Assembly (NCBI GenBank): GCA_032622095.1
Contig: CP136062.1
Location: 225,570,578-225,634,577, forward strand
From: Siphonodentalium dalli
Taxonomy: Eukaryota; Mollusca; Scaphopoda; Gadilida; Siphonodentaliidae
Reading direction: 5' to 3'
Length of the DNA stretch: 64,000 bases
In this document: one piece after another, positions 1 to 12,400 of the stretch
How positions within the stretch are numbered: position 1 is the first letter of the stretch
How the letters are laid out: each line of letters opens with the position of its first letter
Notes under the pieces: generated by a model
Databases searched by the model: none
What the model was told of the DNA's origin: nothing
What the model saw: the letters and a program-made list of their open reading frames with translations, nothing else
Made by a program: the position numbers and the translations under genes

Positions 1-49
1 TATAGGTTACAATATAATGGAGATTTTGCTGCAGTGATGATCTGTTATA

Positions 50-374
50 CATGCAGAGCCACCTGTCGTTACCAAAGTTGACACAACAAATTCTCCGATT
101 CTCAGTAATCTGAATGATCACTTGCACCAAAATCACTTACATGATAATTCCGATTGTACTTATTGTGGCCTGACAGAGACTATATAGAACACTTCTTCTT
201 TTATTGTCGAAAGTTTATGAACGAACGAGCGATATGCTTTCAAGGTCTTCGCAACAGACCATGTTTATAGATCTTATTAAAGGATCACGGTCATTACCAA
301 TACATCAGAACATTGATATCTTCGCAAGAGTACAGAAATATATTCTACTTACAAAAAGATTCGCGACCAACTGA
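50..374 (+). mobile_element. Degenerate LINE ORF2 C-terminus (3' end)
   Basis: The translation shows the C-terminal signature of CR1/Jockey-group LINE reverse transcriptases: a leucine/serine-rich stretch (LNDHLHQN), CTYCGLTE, then EHFFFYC in a shifted frame, and near the end VQKYILLTKRF before a stop at 372-374. The CxxC...H...C spacing is the zinc-knuckle-like tail of these elements. Two frame breaks are visible: one near 105-112, and a small insertion near 180 (actatatagaacac). The copy is therefore dead and 5' truncated by the window edge. The following 100 bases may be its 3' UTR. Confidence 0.65.
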
Positions 375-910
375 GAGAAAACAAACTATAGATTATCAAC
401 AATGCGGTAACCATTGTCTTCTTGGACGGATTGATGGGGGCCCCATAGGCGCTTAGGGGTGGGCAGACAGGCAGCTATACATATCCATTAATAATTGGCA
501 GTCGAAATAACTCAATTAGATATCAATGATAAACCAGCTATCACCCATGTGAATATCCAATGGGGAAATGACAAATATAAACTTACAAAGCTTGCAGTCA
601 GATCCTTTTCTCATCTCTTATATGCTGGGACACACGTGTTAACATTTTGTAATAAATATATGTGTTGTAATTCTAATTGTATATGTATGTACGCACTTGT
701 TATTGAGAATAAAATATTGTTTACACTAAATTCCCCGATAACATTGTTGAAGCAACATTTTTTATTGTAGCGAACCCTGACTTATACGTGTAAATGTAAA
801 AAGAAATGCCCGGACACACACATATATAACGTATTATTATACGTATTTGGTGTCGAATTCGGACGAAATAGGGTCGAGCAAGCTCAAACCACGAGTGTTT
901 TAGCCTATTC
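375..910. other. No gene recognised
   Basis: This AT-rich stretch has only short ORFs with no coding-like composition. It may include LINE 3' UTR. I see no family I can name. Confidence 0.4.
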
Positions 911-1020
911 TGTGAACATGATGGCAGTGTTAAGACCAGCGTAGCAGGGGACTGAACTGTATTATGTGAACATGATGGCAGTGTTAAGACCAGCATAGCA
1001 GGGGACTGAACTCTGACTTG
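911..1020 (+). repeat. Two tandem copies of a 53-bp interspersed repeat
   Basis: Two near-identical 53-bp units (starting gtgaacatgatggcagtg) lie back to back, differing at about one base within the shared core. Their core (gaccagcgtagcaggggact) recurs, diverged, at about 2480-2530, and at 13670-13720, and inverted near 13020-13060. This is therefore an interspersed element whose end was tandemly duplicated here. Confidence 0.7.
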
Positions 1021-1138
1021 CAGTTGCATGGCAGTGGTGTATATTCTGGTTACAAAACACCTAATTATTTTCCATAGGCGACAGTGTTAACTAAATGTAC
1101 CGCAGGCCATGGGTTAAGCCTTTTTGAACTTCAAGTGG

Positions 1139-1428
1139 TCAATTTTCCCTTAGAATGTCATCCGCTGCACCAGTCTGTGACAACAAACGCGCCCTTTTCG
1201 GTATTTTTTTCAAACGATAATCTTGCATTTCCACAACTACCCCATTTACTGCACAAAAATCAGCAGCATAAAAATACCCAGACCCCTTCCATAACTTCTG
1301 GACCCCACCAGACTCTTCCTGGACATCTAAACATACATGATCGCCATTTACGTAGGCTATGATTTTCTGTTCCCGATTAGGGATATTTCCCTCAATGATA
1401 ATCAACCAATCAGCAGCCAGATTTTGTT
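1139..1428 (-). CDS. Unrecognised coding-like fragment
   Basis: A minus-strand frame of about 95 residues is open from a TAA upstream of 1428 to a stop at 1139. It reads like real protein (ADWLIIIEGNIPNREQK, then YVNGDHVCLDVQEESGG and WKGSGYFYAADFC), with mixed composition and no repeats. I do not recognise a family. It could be a fragment of a transposon protein, an old exon of an antisense gene, or chance. No start or splice site is convincing. Confidence 0.2.
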
Positions 1429-1550
1429 TTTATGCTGACTCGAGTTTAGAAGCGTAACTCTATATAATTAGTTGCTTGTAACCTTCTGAGCAGTTGCATG
1501 GGCCATCTCTGCTGCACTGTTAAAAACTAAACAAAGAACCAAATAAAGAA

Positions 1551-2305
1551 CCATTAGTTGGTTCTAGGTGGCTGATTTAACCATTAGTTGGTTCTAGGTG
1601 GCTGATTTAACCATTCGTTGGTTCTAGGTGGCTGATTTAACCATTAGTTGGTTCTAGGTGGCTGATTTAACCATTAGTTGGTTCTAGGTGGCTGATTTAA
1701 CCATTAGTTGGTTATAGGTGGCTGATTTAACCATTAGTTGGTTCTAGGTGGCTGATTTAACCATTAGTTGGTTCTAGGTGGCTGATTTAACCATTAGTTG
1801 GTTCTAGGTGGCTGATTTAACCATTAGTTGGTTCTAGGTGGCTGATTTAACCATTAGTTGGTTCTAGGTGGCTGATTTAACCATTAGTTGGTTCTAGGTA
1901 GTTGGTTCTAGGTAGTTGGTTCTAGGTGGCTGATTTAACCATTAGTTGGTTCTAGGTAGTTGGTTCTAGGTAGTTGGTTCTGGGTAGTTGGTTCTAGGTA
2001 GTTGGTTCTAGGTAGTTGGTTCTAGGTAGTTGGTTCTAGGTGGCTGATTTAACCATTAGTTGGTTCTAGGTGGCTGATTTAACCATTAGTTGGTTCTAGG
2101 TAGTTGGTTCTAGGTAGTTGGTTCTATGTAGTTGGTTCTAGGTAGTTGGTTCTAGGTAGTTGGTTCTAGGTAGTTGGTTCTAGGTAGTTGGTTCTAGGTA
2201 GTTGGTTCTAGGTGGCTGATTTAACCATTAGTTGGTTCTAGGTGGCTGATTTAACCATTAATTGGTTCTAGGTGGTTCTAGGTGGTTCTAGGTGGCTGAT
2301 TTAAA
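1551..2305 (+). repeat. 30-bp minisatellite with 14-bp sub-units
   Basis: The basic 30-bp unit begins ccattagttggttctaggtg and ends gctgatttaa. It repeats about a dozen times, then gives way to runs of a 14-bp sub-unit (gttggttctaggta), then returns. The 14-bp unit is a contraction of the 30-bp unit, so two periods coexist in one array. One further copy is found at about 2585-2612, in the duplicated flank. Confidence 0.95.
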
Positions 2306-2705
2306 TTTTAATAATCTACAATTACTACTTTTGGTTCTTGAGATTCACAAAACAAAAACCCAATGTTTATTCATTTCTTTACTAAATATTATTATGGTCG
2401 ACTCGCATATAGAAGAGAATGCATTGGCACAGGGTATATGGGTTGATACAAACATCGGACTTGGCACTGAAAGGGTTAAAACCAGCGTAGCAGTGGACTG
2501 AACTCTGACTTGCAGTTGGCAGTGGTGTATATTCTGATAAGTTACATGGGCCATAAAAACTAAACAAAGAACCGAATAAAGAACCATTAATTGGTTCTAG
2601 GTGGCTGCATGATTTAAATTTTGATAATCTACAATTTGGTTCTTGAGATTAACAAAACAAAAACCCAATGTTTATTCCTTTCTGTACTAAATATTATTTC
2701 ATTGA
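2285..2705 (+). repeat. Segmental duplication next to the minisatellite
   Basis: The segment about 2300-2400 (gatttaaattttaataatct onward) recurs at about 2606-2700 with a few differences and an 11-base indel. Both copies begin with the last minisatellite unit. A duplication of about 310 bp therefore copied the array edge with its flank. Confidence 0.75.
2399..2479 (+). mobile_element. MITE-C, truncated right end
   Basis: Half of the palindromic core (gactcgcatatagaagagaa) is followed by gcacagggtatatgggttga and the family C end, ggcactgaaagggttaa. It matches the right end of the full copies at 40087-40561 and 55060-55506. The left end is missing. Confidence 0.75.
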
Positions 2706-2868
2706 AGGAAATGTTCAGATAATAAGATCAACAAACGACCATATTATCTTGTAGTTTGTTTGTCGTCTGCTTTTATTACCAGAACACCCCACCAAATTAA
2801 TAATAGATCATTCCAATGTATACTTCTACAGCTGAATGGGAGAATCCATTCAGTATAGAAAGGGTTAA
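2688..2868 (+). mobile_element. MITE-Q related copy
   Basis: It contains ggaaatgttcagataataag and, at the right, gaatgggagaatccattcag followed by tatagaaagggttaa. These are shared with the copies at 27314-27559, 35944-36290 and 37498-37718. The left terminal repeat is not intact. Confidence 0.6.
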
Positions 2869-3031
2869 GGGGGAAGTCACGTGACGAATTTTGAATGGGG
2901 ATTTCCATTCTAATGTCTGGAGTAACAGTTACCGAGTGGCCTGGAGTGGCAAGAAATTTCTTGATATCACGTGATTGACAACAATAAATGCATGGAAATC
3001 TCCGTTCAAAATTGGTCACTTGGCCTCCATC

Positions 3032-3280
3032 TTAACCCTTTCGTGACGGGGGCTGCGCTGGTGCAGCATCAAATATCATGTATATATACTAGTCTCCCAT
3101 AGGGAGCCTCGCATATATAAGAGAATGCAATGGCATAACAAGGTCAATGTAAATATTGTTATGCCAATTTATTCTCTTATACATGTATATGCGAGGAGGC
3201 TGCCTATGGGAGACTCGCATATATAAGAGAATGCATTGGCACAATGTTTTCGCAAAAAGTCCCTGTCATGGACGGGTTAA
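3032..3280 (+). mobile_element. MITE-B copy 1, TTAA-flanked double hairpin
   Basis: TTAACCCTTTCGTGACGGGG at the left and GGACGGGTTAA at the right flank two palindromic cores (tctcccatagggagcctcgc with catatataagagaatgca, and its mirror). TTAA at both ends and a CCCTTT-type terminus fit a piggyBac-mobilised MITE. It ends only 47 bp before the first visible LBP/BPI exon. Confidence 0.85.
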
Positions 3281-3327
3281 TGAAGTTGTGGTGATTTTGA
3301 TTTTTATAACCCCTTTTCTTTGTGCAG

Positions 3328-3439
3328 TTCTGAGTCCCATCACACAGACCGTGTCCGACACGATACAGAGGATCCCCATAGCGGACCAAACCAACACCTT
3401 GCAGCTAGGTAGCGACGAAAGCAACTACTCGTTAAAGAA
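3328..3439 (+). CDS. LBP/BPI-like gene, visible exon 1 (internal)
   Basis: The acceptor is strong (ccccttttctttgtgcag) and the donor is AA/GTACGT. The exon enters with two bases completing a codon, then reads LSPITQTVSDTIQRIPIADQ onward, and leaves with two bases. The amphipathic helix followed by an IPIAD-like turn matches the N-terminal barrel of BPI, where a helix precedes the 'IPDISG' region. An upstream exon with the signal peptide must exist. Confidence 0.85.
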
Positions 3440-6400
3440 GTACGTATATTAAGGGTCAGACGCACGTTTTACCAAAATTTCTTAGTTTTTCAAATTGGAT
3501 TTTCTGAAAATCTGTCAAGCATTTCTGTGTGTAATTTGGTACAAGCGAATATTATGACACAACATTTAAGAACCATCGAAGACATAATTTTTCGTGATTC
3601 GTGAAATTTAATGATTATTTTCAATTAGAAAGGCAACTACCGATAAATAATTTTCTGTATTTGAGAATGTTCATGTAATGCCTGTTGATCAATGAAATAT
3701 TGGACTAAGAGGAGTTCTGCCAACTGTTCTGGGTCATGGGTTCATAGTCAAGTTATCGCTGGCCACCATATCTCTAATACTGTCATGTATCGTTCCGCTT
3801 TTGTATTGTTTGAATGCTTCCCACTTTTGTATATACGCACATCCGGCATCTTGAATAAAACATCTATCGAGATCAGAAGTGTCGACCATTTATCACACAA
3901 CATCCAGGTATTAAATACCCTGGCCTTATTCCAGTTGGCTGCTACCTGCTTGAGTGGACCACACTGTATAGCAACATTTGCTTTCGATGGGTTGGAATAT
4001 TTGTGACTGCTTCATTCTTCATTATAATATATGGGGGTATGATGCTATATTATGCAATTAAAAATCTCAACTCAACATTATGATACAAATGAACCCTCAT
4101 CTCATAGAGCCAAGACAATAAGCTGTGTGGTAATTGGAGTGTTGTTTTTAATTATAATTTATTTTAGCAGTTCTTGGTACCGAAAGGGTAAAAAAAGAAA
4201 ACATTATTTTCAACTTATCAAATGTACTAAAATCCATTGTTTTTATCGTCTCTTACTAATTGCCATATTTTATGTACAATGGAGATGACGATATGTGAAA
4301 AACACGAATTGGTCATTGTCGCATGTTATCATGTAAAAAGACACACATGATCTCTCAAACGTGCACAAAGACACACATGGTCTATTAACGTGCAAAAAGA
4401 CACACAGGATCTCTTAACGCGCAAAAAGACACACAGGATCTCTTAACGTGCAAAGAGACACACAGGATATCCCAAACGTGCAAAAAGATACACAGGATAT
4501 CTTAACGTGCTAAAAGACACCCAGGATATCTCAAACGTGCAAAAAGACACTCAATATCTCTTAACGTGCAAAAAGACACACAGGATCTCTCAAACGTGCA
4601 AAAAGACATCCATGATCTTTCAAACGTGCAAAAAGACACCCAGGGCCAGGATCTCTCAAGCGTGCAAAAAGACATCCTTATCTCTTAACGTGCAAAAAGT
4701 CACACAGGATCTCTTAAACCTGTAAAAAGACATCCATGATCTCTTAACGTGCAAAAAGTCACACAGGATCTCTTAAACCTGTAAAAAGGCACCCAGGATC
4801 TCTCAACGGGCAAAAAGACATCCATGATCTCTTAACGTGCAACAAATCACACAGGATCTCTTAAACCTGTAAAAAGACACCCAGGATCTCTTAACGTGCA
4901 ACAAGTCACACAGGATCTCTTAACGTGCAACAAGTCACACAGGATCTCTTAACGTGCAACACGTCACACAGGATCTCTTAACGTGCAACAAGTCACACAG
5001 GATCTCTTAACGTGCAACAAGTCACACAGGATCTCTTAAACCTGTAAAAAGGCACCCAGGATCTCCGAACGTGCAAAGAGACACCCAGGATCTCTTAACG
5101 TGCAAAAAGTCACACAGGATCTCTTAAACCTGTAAAAAGGCACCCATGATCTCTCAAACGTGCAAACGACACCCAGGATCTCTTAACGTGCAACAAGTCA
5201 CACAGGATCTCTTAAACCTGTAAAAAGGCACCCAGGATCTCTGAACGTGCAAAGAGACACCCAGGATCTCTTAACGTGCAAAAAGTCACACAGGATCTCT
5301 TAAACCTGTAAAAAGGCACCCATGATCTCTCAAACGTGCAAACGACACCCAGGATCTCTTAACGTGCAACAAGTCACACAGGATCTCTTAAACCTGTAAA
5401 AAGACACCCAGGATCTCTGAACGTGCAAAGAGACACCCAGGATCTCTTAACGTGCAAAAAGTCACACAGGATCTCTCAAACGTGCAAAAAGACATCCATG
5501 ATCTCTCAAACGTGCAAAAAGACACACAGGATCTCTCAAACGTGCAAAGAGACACCCAGGATCTCTTAACGTGCAAAAAGTCACACAGGATCTCTTAAAC
5601 CTGTAAAAAGACACACAGGATCTCTCAAACGTGCAAAAAGACACACAGGATCTCTTAAACGTGCAAAGAGACACACAGGATCTCTTAACGTGCAACAAGT
5701 CACACAGGATCTCTTAAACCTGTAAAAAGGCACCCAGGATCTCTGAACGTGCAAAGAGACACCCAGGATCTCTTAACGTGCAAAAAGTCACACAGTGTCT
5801 CTTAAACCTGTAAAAAGGCACCCAGGATCTCTCAAACGTGCAAACGACACCCAGGATCTCTTAACGTGCAACAAGTCACACAGGATCTCTTAAACCTGTA
5901 AAAAGGCACCCAGGATCTCTGAACGTGCAAAAAGACACACAGGAGCTCTTAACGTGCAAAAAGTCACACAGGATCTCTTAACGTGCAACAAGTCACACAG
6001 GATCTCTTAACGTGCAACAAGTCACCCAGGATCTCTCAAACGTGCAAAAAGACATCCATGATCTCTTAAACGTGCAAAGAGACACACAGGATCTCTTAAC
6101 GTGCAAAAAGTCACACAGGATCTCTTAAACCTGTAAAAAGACATCCATGATCTCTTAACGTGCAAAAAGTCACACAGGATCTCTTAAACCTGTAAAAAGG
6201 CACCCAGGATCTCTCAACGGGCAAAAAGACATCCATGATCTCTTAACGTGCAACAAATCACACAGGATCTCTTAAACCTGTAAAAAGACACCCAGGATCT
6301 CTTAACGTGCAACAAGTCACACAGGATCTCTTAACGTGCAACAAGTCACACAGGATCTCTTAACGTGCAACACGTCACACAGGATCTCTTAACGTGCAAC

Positions 6401-9400
6401 AAGTCACACAGGATCTATTAACGTGCAACAAGTCACACGGGATCTCTTAAACCTGTAAAAAGGCACCCAGGATCTCTGAACGTGCAAAGAGACACCCAGG
6501 ATCTCTTAACGTGCAAAAAGTCACACAGGATCTCTTAAACCTGTAAAAAGGCACCCATGATCTCTCAAACGTGCAAACGACACCCAGGATCTCTTAACGT
6601 GCAACAAGTCACACAGGATCTCTTAAACCTGTAAAAAGGCACCCAGGATCTCTGAACGTGCAAAGAGACACCCAGGATCTCTTAACGTGCAAAAAGTCAC
6701 ACAGGATCTCTTAAACCTGTAAAAAGGCACCCATGATCTCTCAAACGTGCAAACGACACCCAGGATCTCTTAACGTGCAACAAGTCACACAGGATCTCTT
6801 AAACCTGTAAAAAGACACCCAGGATCTCTGAACGTGCAAAGAGACACCCAGGATCTCTTAACGTGCAAAAAGTCACACAGGATCTCTCAAACGTGCAAAA
6901 AGACATCCATGATCTCTCAAACGTGCAAAAAGACACACAGGATCTCTCAAACGTGCAAAGAGACACCCAGGATCTCTTAACGTGCAAAAAGTCACACAGG
7001 ATCTCTTAAACCTGTAAAAAGACACACAGGATCTCTCAAACGTGCAAAAAGACACACAGGATCTCTTAAACGTGCAAAGAGACACACAGGATCTCTTAAC
7101 GTGCAACAAGTCACACAGGATCTCTTAAACCTGTAAAAAGGCACCCAGGATCTCTGAACGTGCAAAGAGACACCCAGGATCTCTTAACGTGCAAAAAGTC
7201 ACACAGGATCTCTTAAACCTGTAAAAAGGCACCCAGGATCTCTCAAACGTGCAAACGACACCCAGGATCTCTTAACGTGCAACAAGTCACACAGGATCTC
7301 TTAAACCTGTAAAAAGGCATCCAGGATCTCTGAACGTGCAAAAAGACACACAGGATCTCTTAACGTGCAAAAAGTCACACAGGATCTCTTAACGTGCAAC
7401 AAGTCACACAGGATCTCTTAACGTGCAACAAGTCACCCAGGATCTCTCAAACGTGCAAAAAGACATCCATGATCTCTTAAACGTGCAAAGAGACACACAG
7501 GATCTCTTAACGTGCAAAAAGTCACACAGGATCTCTTAAACCTGTAAAAAGGCACCCATGATCTCTCAAACGTGCAAACGACACCCAGGATCTCTTAACG
7601 TGCAACAAGTCACACAGGATCTCTTAAACCTGTAAAAAGGCACCCAGGATCTCTGAACGTGCAAAAAGACACACAGGCTCTATTAACGTGCAAAAAGACA
7701 CCCAGGATCTCTTAAAGTGCAAAAGTCACACAGGGTCTCTCAAACATGTAAAAAGACATCCAGGATCTCTCAAACGTGCAAAAAGACATCCATGATCTTT
7801 CAAACGTGCAAAAAGACACCCAGGATATCTCAAACGTGCAAACGACACCCAGGATCTCTTAACGTGCAACAAGTCACACAGGATTTCTTAAACCTGTAAA
7901 AAGGCACCCAGGATCTCTGAACGTGCAAAAAGACACACAGGATATCTTAAACCTGTAAAAAGGCACCCAGGATCTCTCAAACGTGCAAAAAGACACACAG
8001 AATCTCTCAAACGTGCAAAAAGACATCCATGATCTCTCAAACGTGCAAAAAGACACACAGGATCTCTCAAACGTGCAAAGAGACACCCAGGATCTCTTAA
8101 CGTGCAAAAAGTCACACAGGATCTCTTAAACCTGTAAAAAGGCACACAGGATCTCTCAAACGTGCAAAAAGACACACAGGATATCTTAAACCTGTAAAAA
8201 GGCACCCAGGATCTCTTAAACCTGTAAAAAGGCACCCAGGATCTCTCAAACGTGCAAAGAGACACCCAGGATCTCTTAACGTGCAACAAGTCACACAGGA
8301 TCTCTTAAACCTGTAAAAAGGCACCCAGGATCTCTGAACGTGCAAAAAGACACACAGGCTCCAGTAACGTGCAAAAAGACACCCAGGATCTCTTAAAGTG
8401 CAAAAGTCACACAGGGTCTCTTAAACCTGTAAAAAGGCACACAGGATCTCTCAAACGTGCAAAAAGACACACAGGATATCTTAAACCTGTAAAAAGGCAC
8501 CCATGATCTCTCAAACGTGCAAACGACACCCAGGATCTCTTAACGTGCAACAAGTCACACAGGATCTCTTAAACCTGTAAAAAAGGCACCCAGGATCTCT
8601 GAACGTGCAAAGAGACACCCAGGATCTCTTAACGTGCAAAAAGGCACCCAGGATCTCTCAAACGTGCAAAAAGACACACAGGCTCTATTAACGTGCAAAA
8701 AGACACACAGGGTCTCTTAAAGTGCAAAAGTCACACAGGGTCTCTCAAACATGTAAAAAGACATCCAGGATCTCTCAAACGTGCAAAAAGACATCCATGA
8801 TATCTCAAACGTGCAAACGACACCCAGGATCTCTTAACGTGCAACAAGTCACACAGGATCTCTTAAACCTGTAAAAAGGCACCCAGGATCTCTCAAACGT
8901 GCAAAAAGACACACAGAATCTCTCAAACGTGCAAAAAGACATCCATGATCTCTCAGACGTGCAAAAAGACACACAGGATCTCTCAAACGTGCAAAGAGAC
9001 ACCCATGATCTCTTAACGTGCAAAAAGTCACACAGGATCTCTTAAACCTGTAAAAAGGCACACAGGATCTCTCAAACGTGCAAAAAGACACACAGGATAT
9101 CTTAAACCTGTAAAAAGGCACCCAGGATATCTTAAACCTGTAAAAAGGCACCCAGGATCTCTTAACGTGCAACAAGTCACACAGGATCTCTTAAACCTGT
9201 AAAAAGACACCCAGGATCTCTCAACGTGCAAAAAGACACACAGGATATCTTAAACCTGTAAAAAGGCACCCAGGATCTCTTAAACCTGTAAAAAGGCACA
9301 CAGGATCTCTCAAACGTGCAAAAAGACACACAGGATATCTTAAACCTGTAAAAAGGCACCCAGGATCTCTTAAACCTGTAAAAAGGCACACAGGATCTCT

Positions 9401-12400
9401 CAAACGTGCAAAAAGACACACAGGATATCTTAAACCTGTAAAAAGGCAACCAGGATCTCTTAAACCTGTAGAAAGGCACCCAGGATCTCTTAAACCTGTA
9501 AAAAGGCACCCAGGATCTCTTAAACCTGTAAAAAGGCACCCAGGATCTCTTAACGTGCAACAAGTCACCCAGGATCTCTTAACGTGCAACAAGTCACACA
9601 GGATCTCTCAACGTGCAAAAAGTCACACAGGATCTCTCAAACGTGCAAAAAGACATCCATGATCTCTCAAACGTGCAAAAAGACATCCAGGATCTCTCAA
9701 ACGTGCAAAAAGACAACCAGGATCTCTCAAACGTGCAAAAAGACACCCAGGATCTCTTAACGTGCAAAAAGTCACACAGGATCTATTAAATCTGTAAAAA
9801 GACACCCAGGATATCTCAAGCGTGCAAACGACACACATGATCTCTTAACGTGCAAAAAGTCACACAGGATCTCTTAAAGCTGTAAAAAGACACCCAGGAT
9901 ATCTCAAACGTGCAAAAGACACACGTGATCTCTTAACGTGCAAAAAGTCACACAGGATCTCTTAAACCTGTAAAAAGGCACCCAGGATCTCTTAACGTGC
10001 AAAAAGACACACAGGATCTATTAACGTGCAAAAAGACACCCAGGATCTTTTAACGTGCAAAAGTCACACAGGGTCTCTCAAACCTGTAAAATGACACCCA
10101 GGATCTCTCAAACGTGTAAAAAGACACACAGGATCTCCAAATGTGAAACAAAGTCACCAGGATCTCTCAAACGCCCAAAAAGACACACATGATCTCTCAA
10201 ACGTGCAAAAAGACACCCACCCAGGATCTCTCAAACGCGCAATAAGACACTCAGGATCTCTCAAACGTGCAAAAAGACACCCATGATGTCCCAAATGTGC
10301 AAAGAGACACCCAGGATATCACCAACGCTCAATGAGACACCCATGATCTCTCAAACGCGCAATAAGACACTCAGGATATCTCAAACGCGCAATAAGACAC
10401 TCAGGATCTCTCAAAAGCGCAATAAGACACACATGTATGATGTCTAAAAATGAGCAAAAAGTCACCAATCATCTCGCAATCGCGTTAAAACGCGATTTTA
10501 GATTGCTAATGATTATTATAATGAATATTTGTTTTTGATGGGAGTCGAATTTGAATGAGTTTGACTGTCATCGCAGTTCCGAATCCTTGAATTGCTATCG
10601 ACTTTGAGATGCTGGGTGCTTTTTTGTACATTTGAGAGATCCTGTGTGTATACATGTACGTTCAGGATATCCTGGGTGATTTATTTTACACATTTGGGAG
10701 ATCATGGGTACTTTGTGCACTTTTAGGAGACCACGTGTGTCTGTTTTTCCACGAAACTATACGACAATGACCAATTAATAGCGTTACTAACATAGTTTTT
10801 AGTTAGATAGTACTAATTTCTCTTCAATGATTACTTGATTTGATATTTTCAGCGCGCGGTTGACGTCAGTTGGAACTGTGAGCGCCGATGTGAAATACGT
10901 CGAGCTATCTGATGGAGTTCGTGGCGCTAACATCACATTCACCATTGATAACATTGGGCTCTTCTATGCATTCTCCTTGTCTACGTGAGTACATTTATTG
11001 TATTAAAGGTGGTATATCCTCTCTGCCTATACTTGAGTACATTAATTGTATTAAAGGCGGTATATCCTTCCTAAAGACGTTTTATAAAATTTCAGGAAGC
11101 TCCAGTCATGAAGGGTTAACGTTCAAGTGTTTATCGTGGAGGCCACTCATTATCCTGTTTTCGGGGTAGTCAATCGTCATTCGCCCACTATTTGAGAACA
11201 TTATTTATCACTTATTACATTATCCGAACATTCATTACCATGAATGAATAGGAATCCGCCCTGATTTGCCCCCAAGACCAACGTGTTTCCAAATTCCAAT
11301 CCCTTGGTGGGTCGTTATATACCCCCATGCACTGTTGAGTATCTCCAACTCGTATGAACCACGTGCGTTATAACACAGTATAATAGTCCCAACGGGTGAA
11401 TACGGCTCCCGACTTTTACGTTATCCCAGGGTTTGATGACGTTCAAATGCGTCTATCTTGCAGCATCACATCACAATATGATACCCCCTTTTTATCCAAC
11501 CGTTTCTGATGCTCGCGGTGTGTACTCGTAGTTTCTCCCGCAACAAGTGGTTGTGGTTGGTATGCGATTCCTCGGTCTAAAACAAAGGGACAAGGAATTA
11601 TTGTGTCAAATCCGTCAGGGTGAATTCCAGAAAAGTCCTTGCACCATCAACAGGTTTCTAAAACTGCATAGGCCTCCGCACTGTCATAGCAGATTGGGAA
11701 AGCCTATTTATATAGTTGGAATATATGAGGTCCCCCCCCCCCTCCTCATGCAGACTAACTTGTGTCCGAATTCTAATCCCCTTATAGTTAATAGCTGCCA
11801 ATGCGTGCCGAGTGCCGAATGCCGACCACACATATACTGATGACTATCGCCGTTATTAACCGCGTGGGCTATACAGTAGTCCAAACGGGTTAATACGGCT
11901 ATTGACGTTTACGTCATCCCAGGGTTTGATGACGTTCTGGGCAACGCATCAATCCTTCAGCGTCCCAAGCAGCGGCAAAAAAGTAATACTCCTCCCTTTT
12001 TATCCAACCGTTCCTGATGCTCGCGATCTACTCGTAGTTTCTCCCCGACCGCAACAAGTGGTTGTGGTTGGTAGGCAATTCCTCGTTCTAAAAAAAAGGG
12101 ATAATGAATTATTGTGTCAAATCAGTCAGGGTGAATTCCAGAAAATTGCACCATCAACAGGTTTCTACCTTCGTACTGTTCAAATAGCAGATTGGGAAAG
12201 CCTATTTACATGCAGACTAACTTGTGTCCGAATTTCAACCCCCTTATAGTTGGTATAGATGTCAATGCGTGACGACCACAACTACTGATGACTATCGCTC
12301 GTTATTAACCGTGTGGGCTATACAGTAGTCCAAACGGGTGAATACGGCTATTGACGTTTACGTTAGCCCAGCGTTTGATGACGTTCTGGGCAACGCGTCT

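Larger units (their letters stand above)
4307..10776. mobile_element. Inverted-repeat element carrying a giant minisatellite
   Basis: AATTGGTCATTGTCG at 4307-4321 is repeated inverted as CGACAATGACCAATT at 10762-10776. Inside the left end, array units run in one orientation; inside the right end (about 10610-10755), a few diverged units run in the opposite orientation. The whole looks like a foldback element whose left arm expanded into an array of about 6.1 kb. It fills most of the intron and ends 76 bp before exon 2. Confidence 0.65.

Noticed and set aside
1551-2305. CRISPR-like spacing of about 30 bp
   Set aside because: Units are head to tail with no unique spacers, and the genome is eukaryotic.
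4335-10440. Many ORFs of 60-133 codons on the minus strand
   Set aside because: All are frames through the 28-30-bp array (CTFERSCVSF-type repeats) with no unique sequence.
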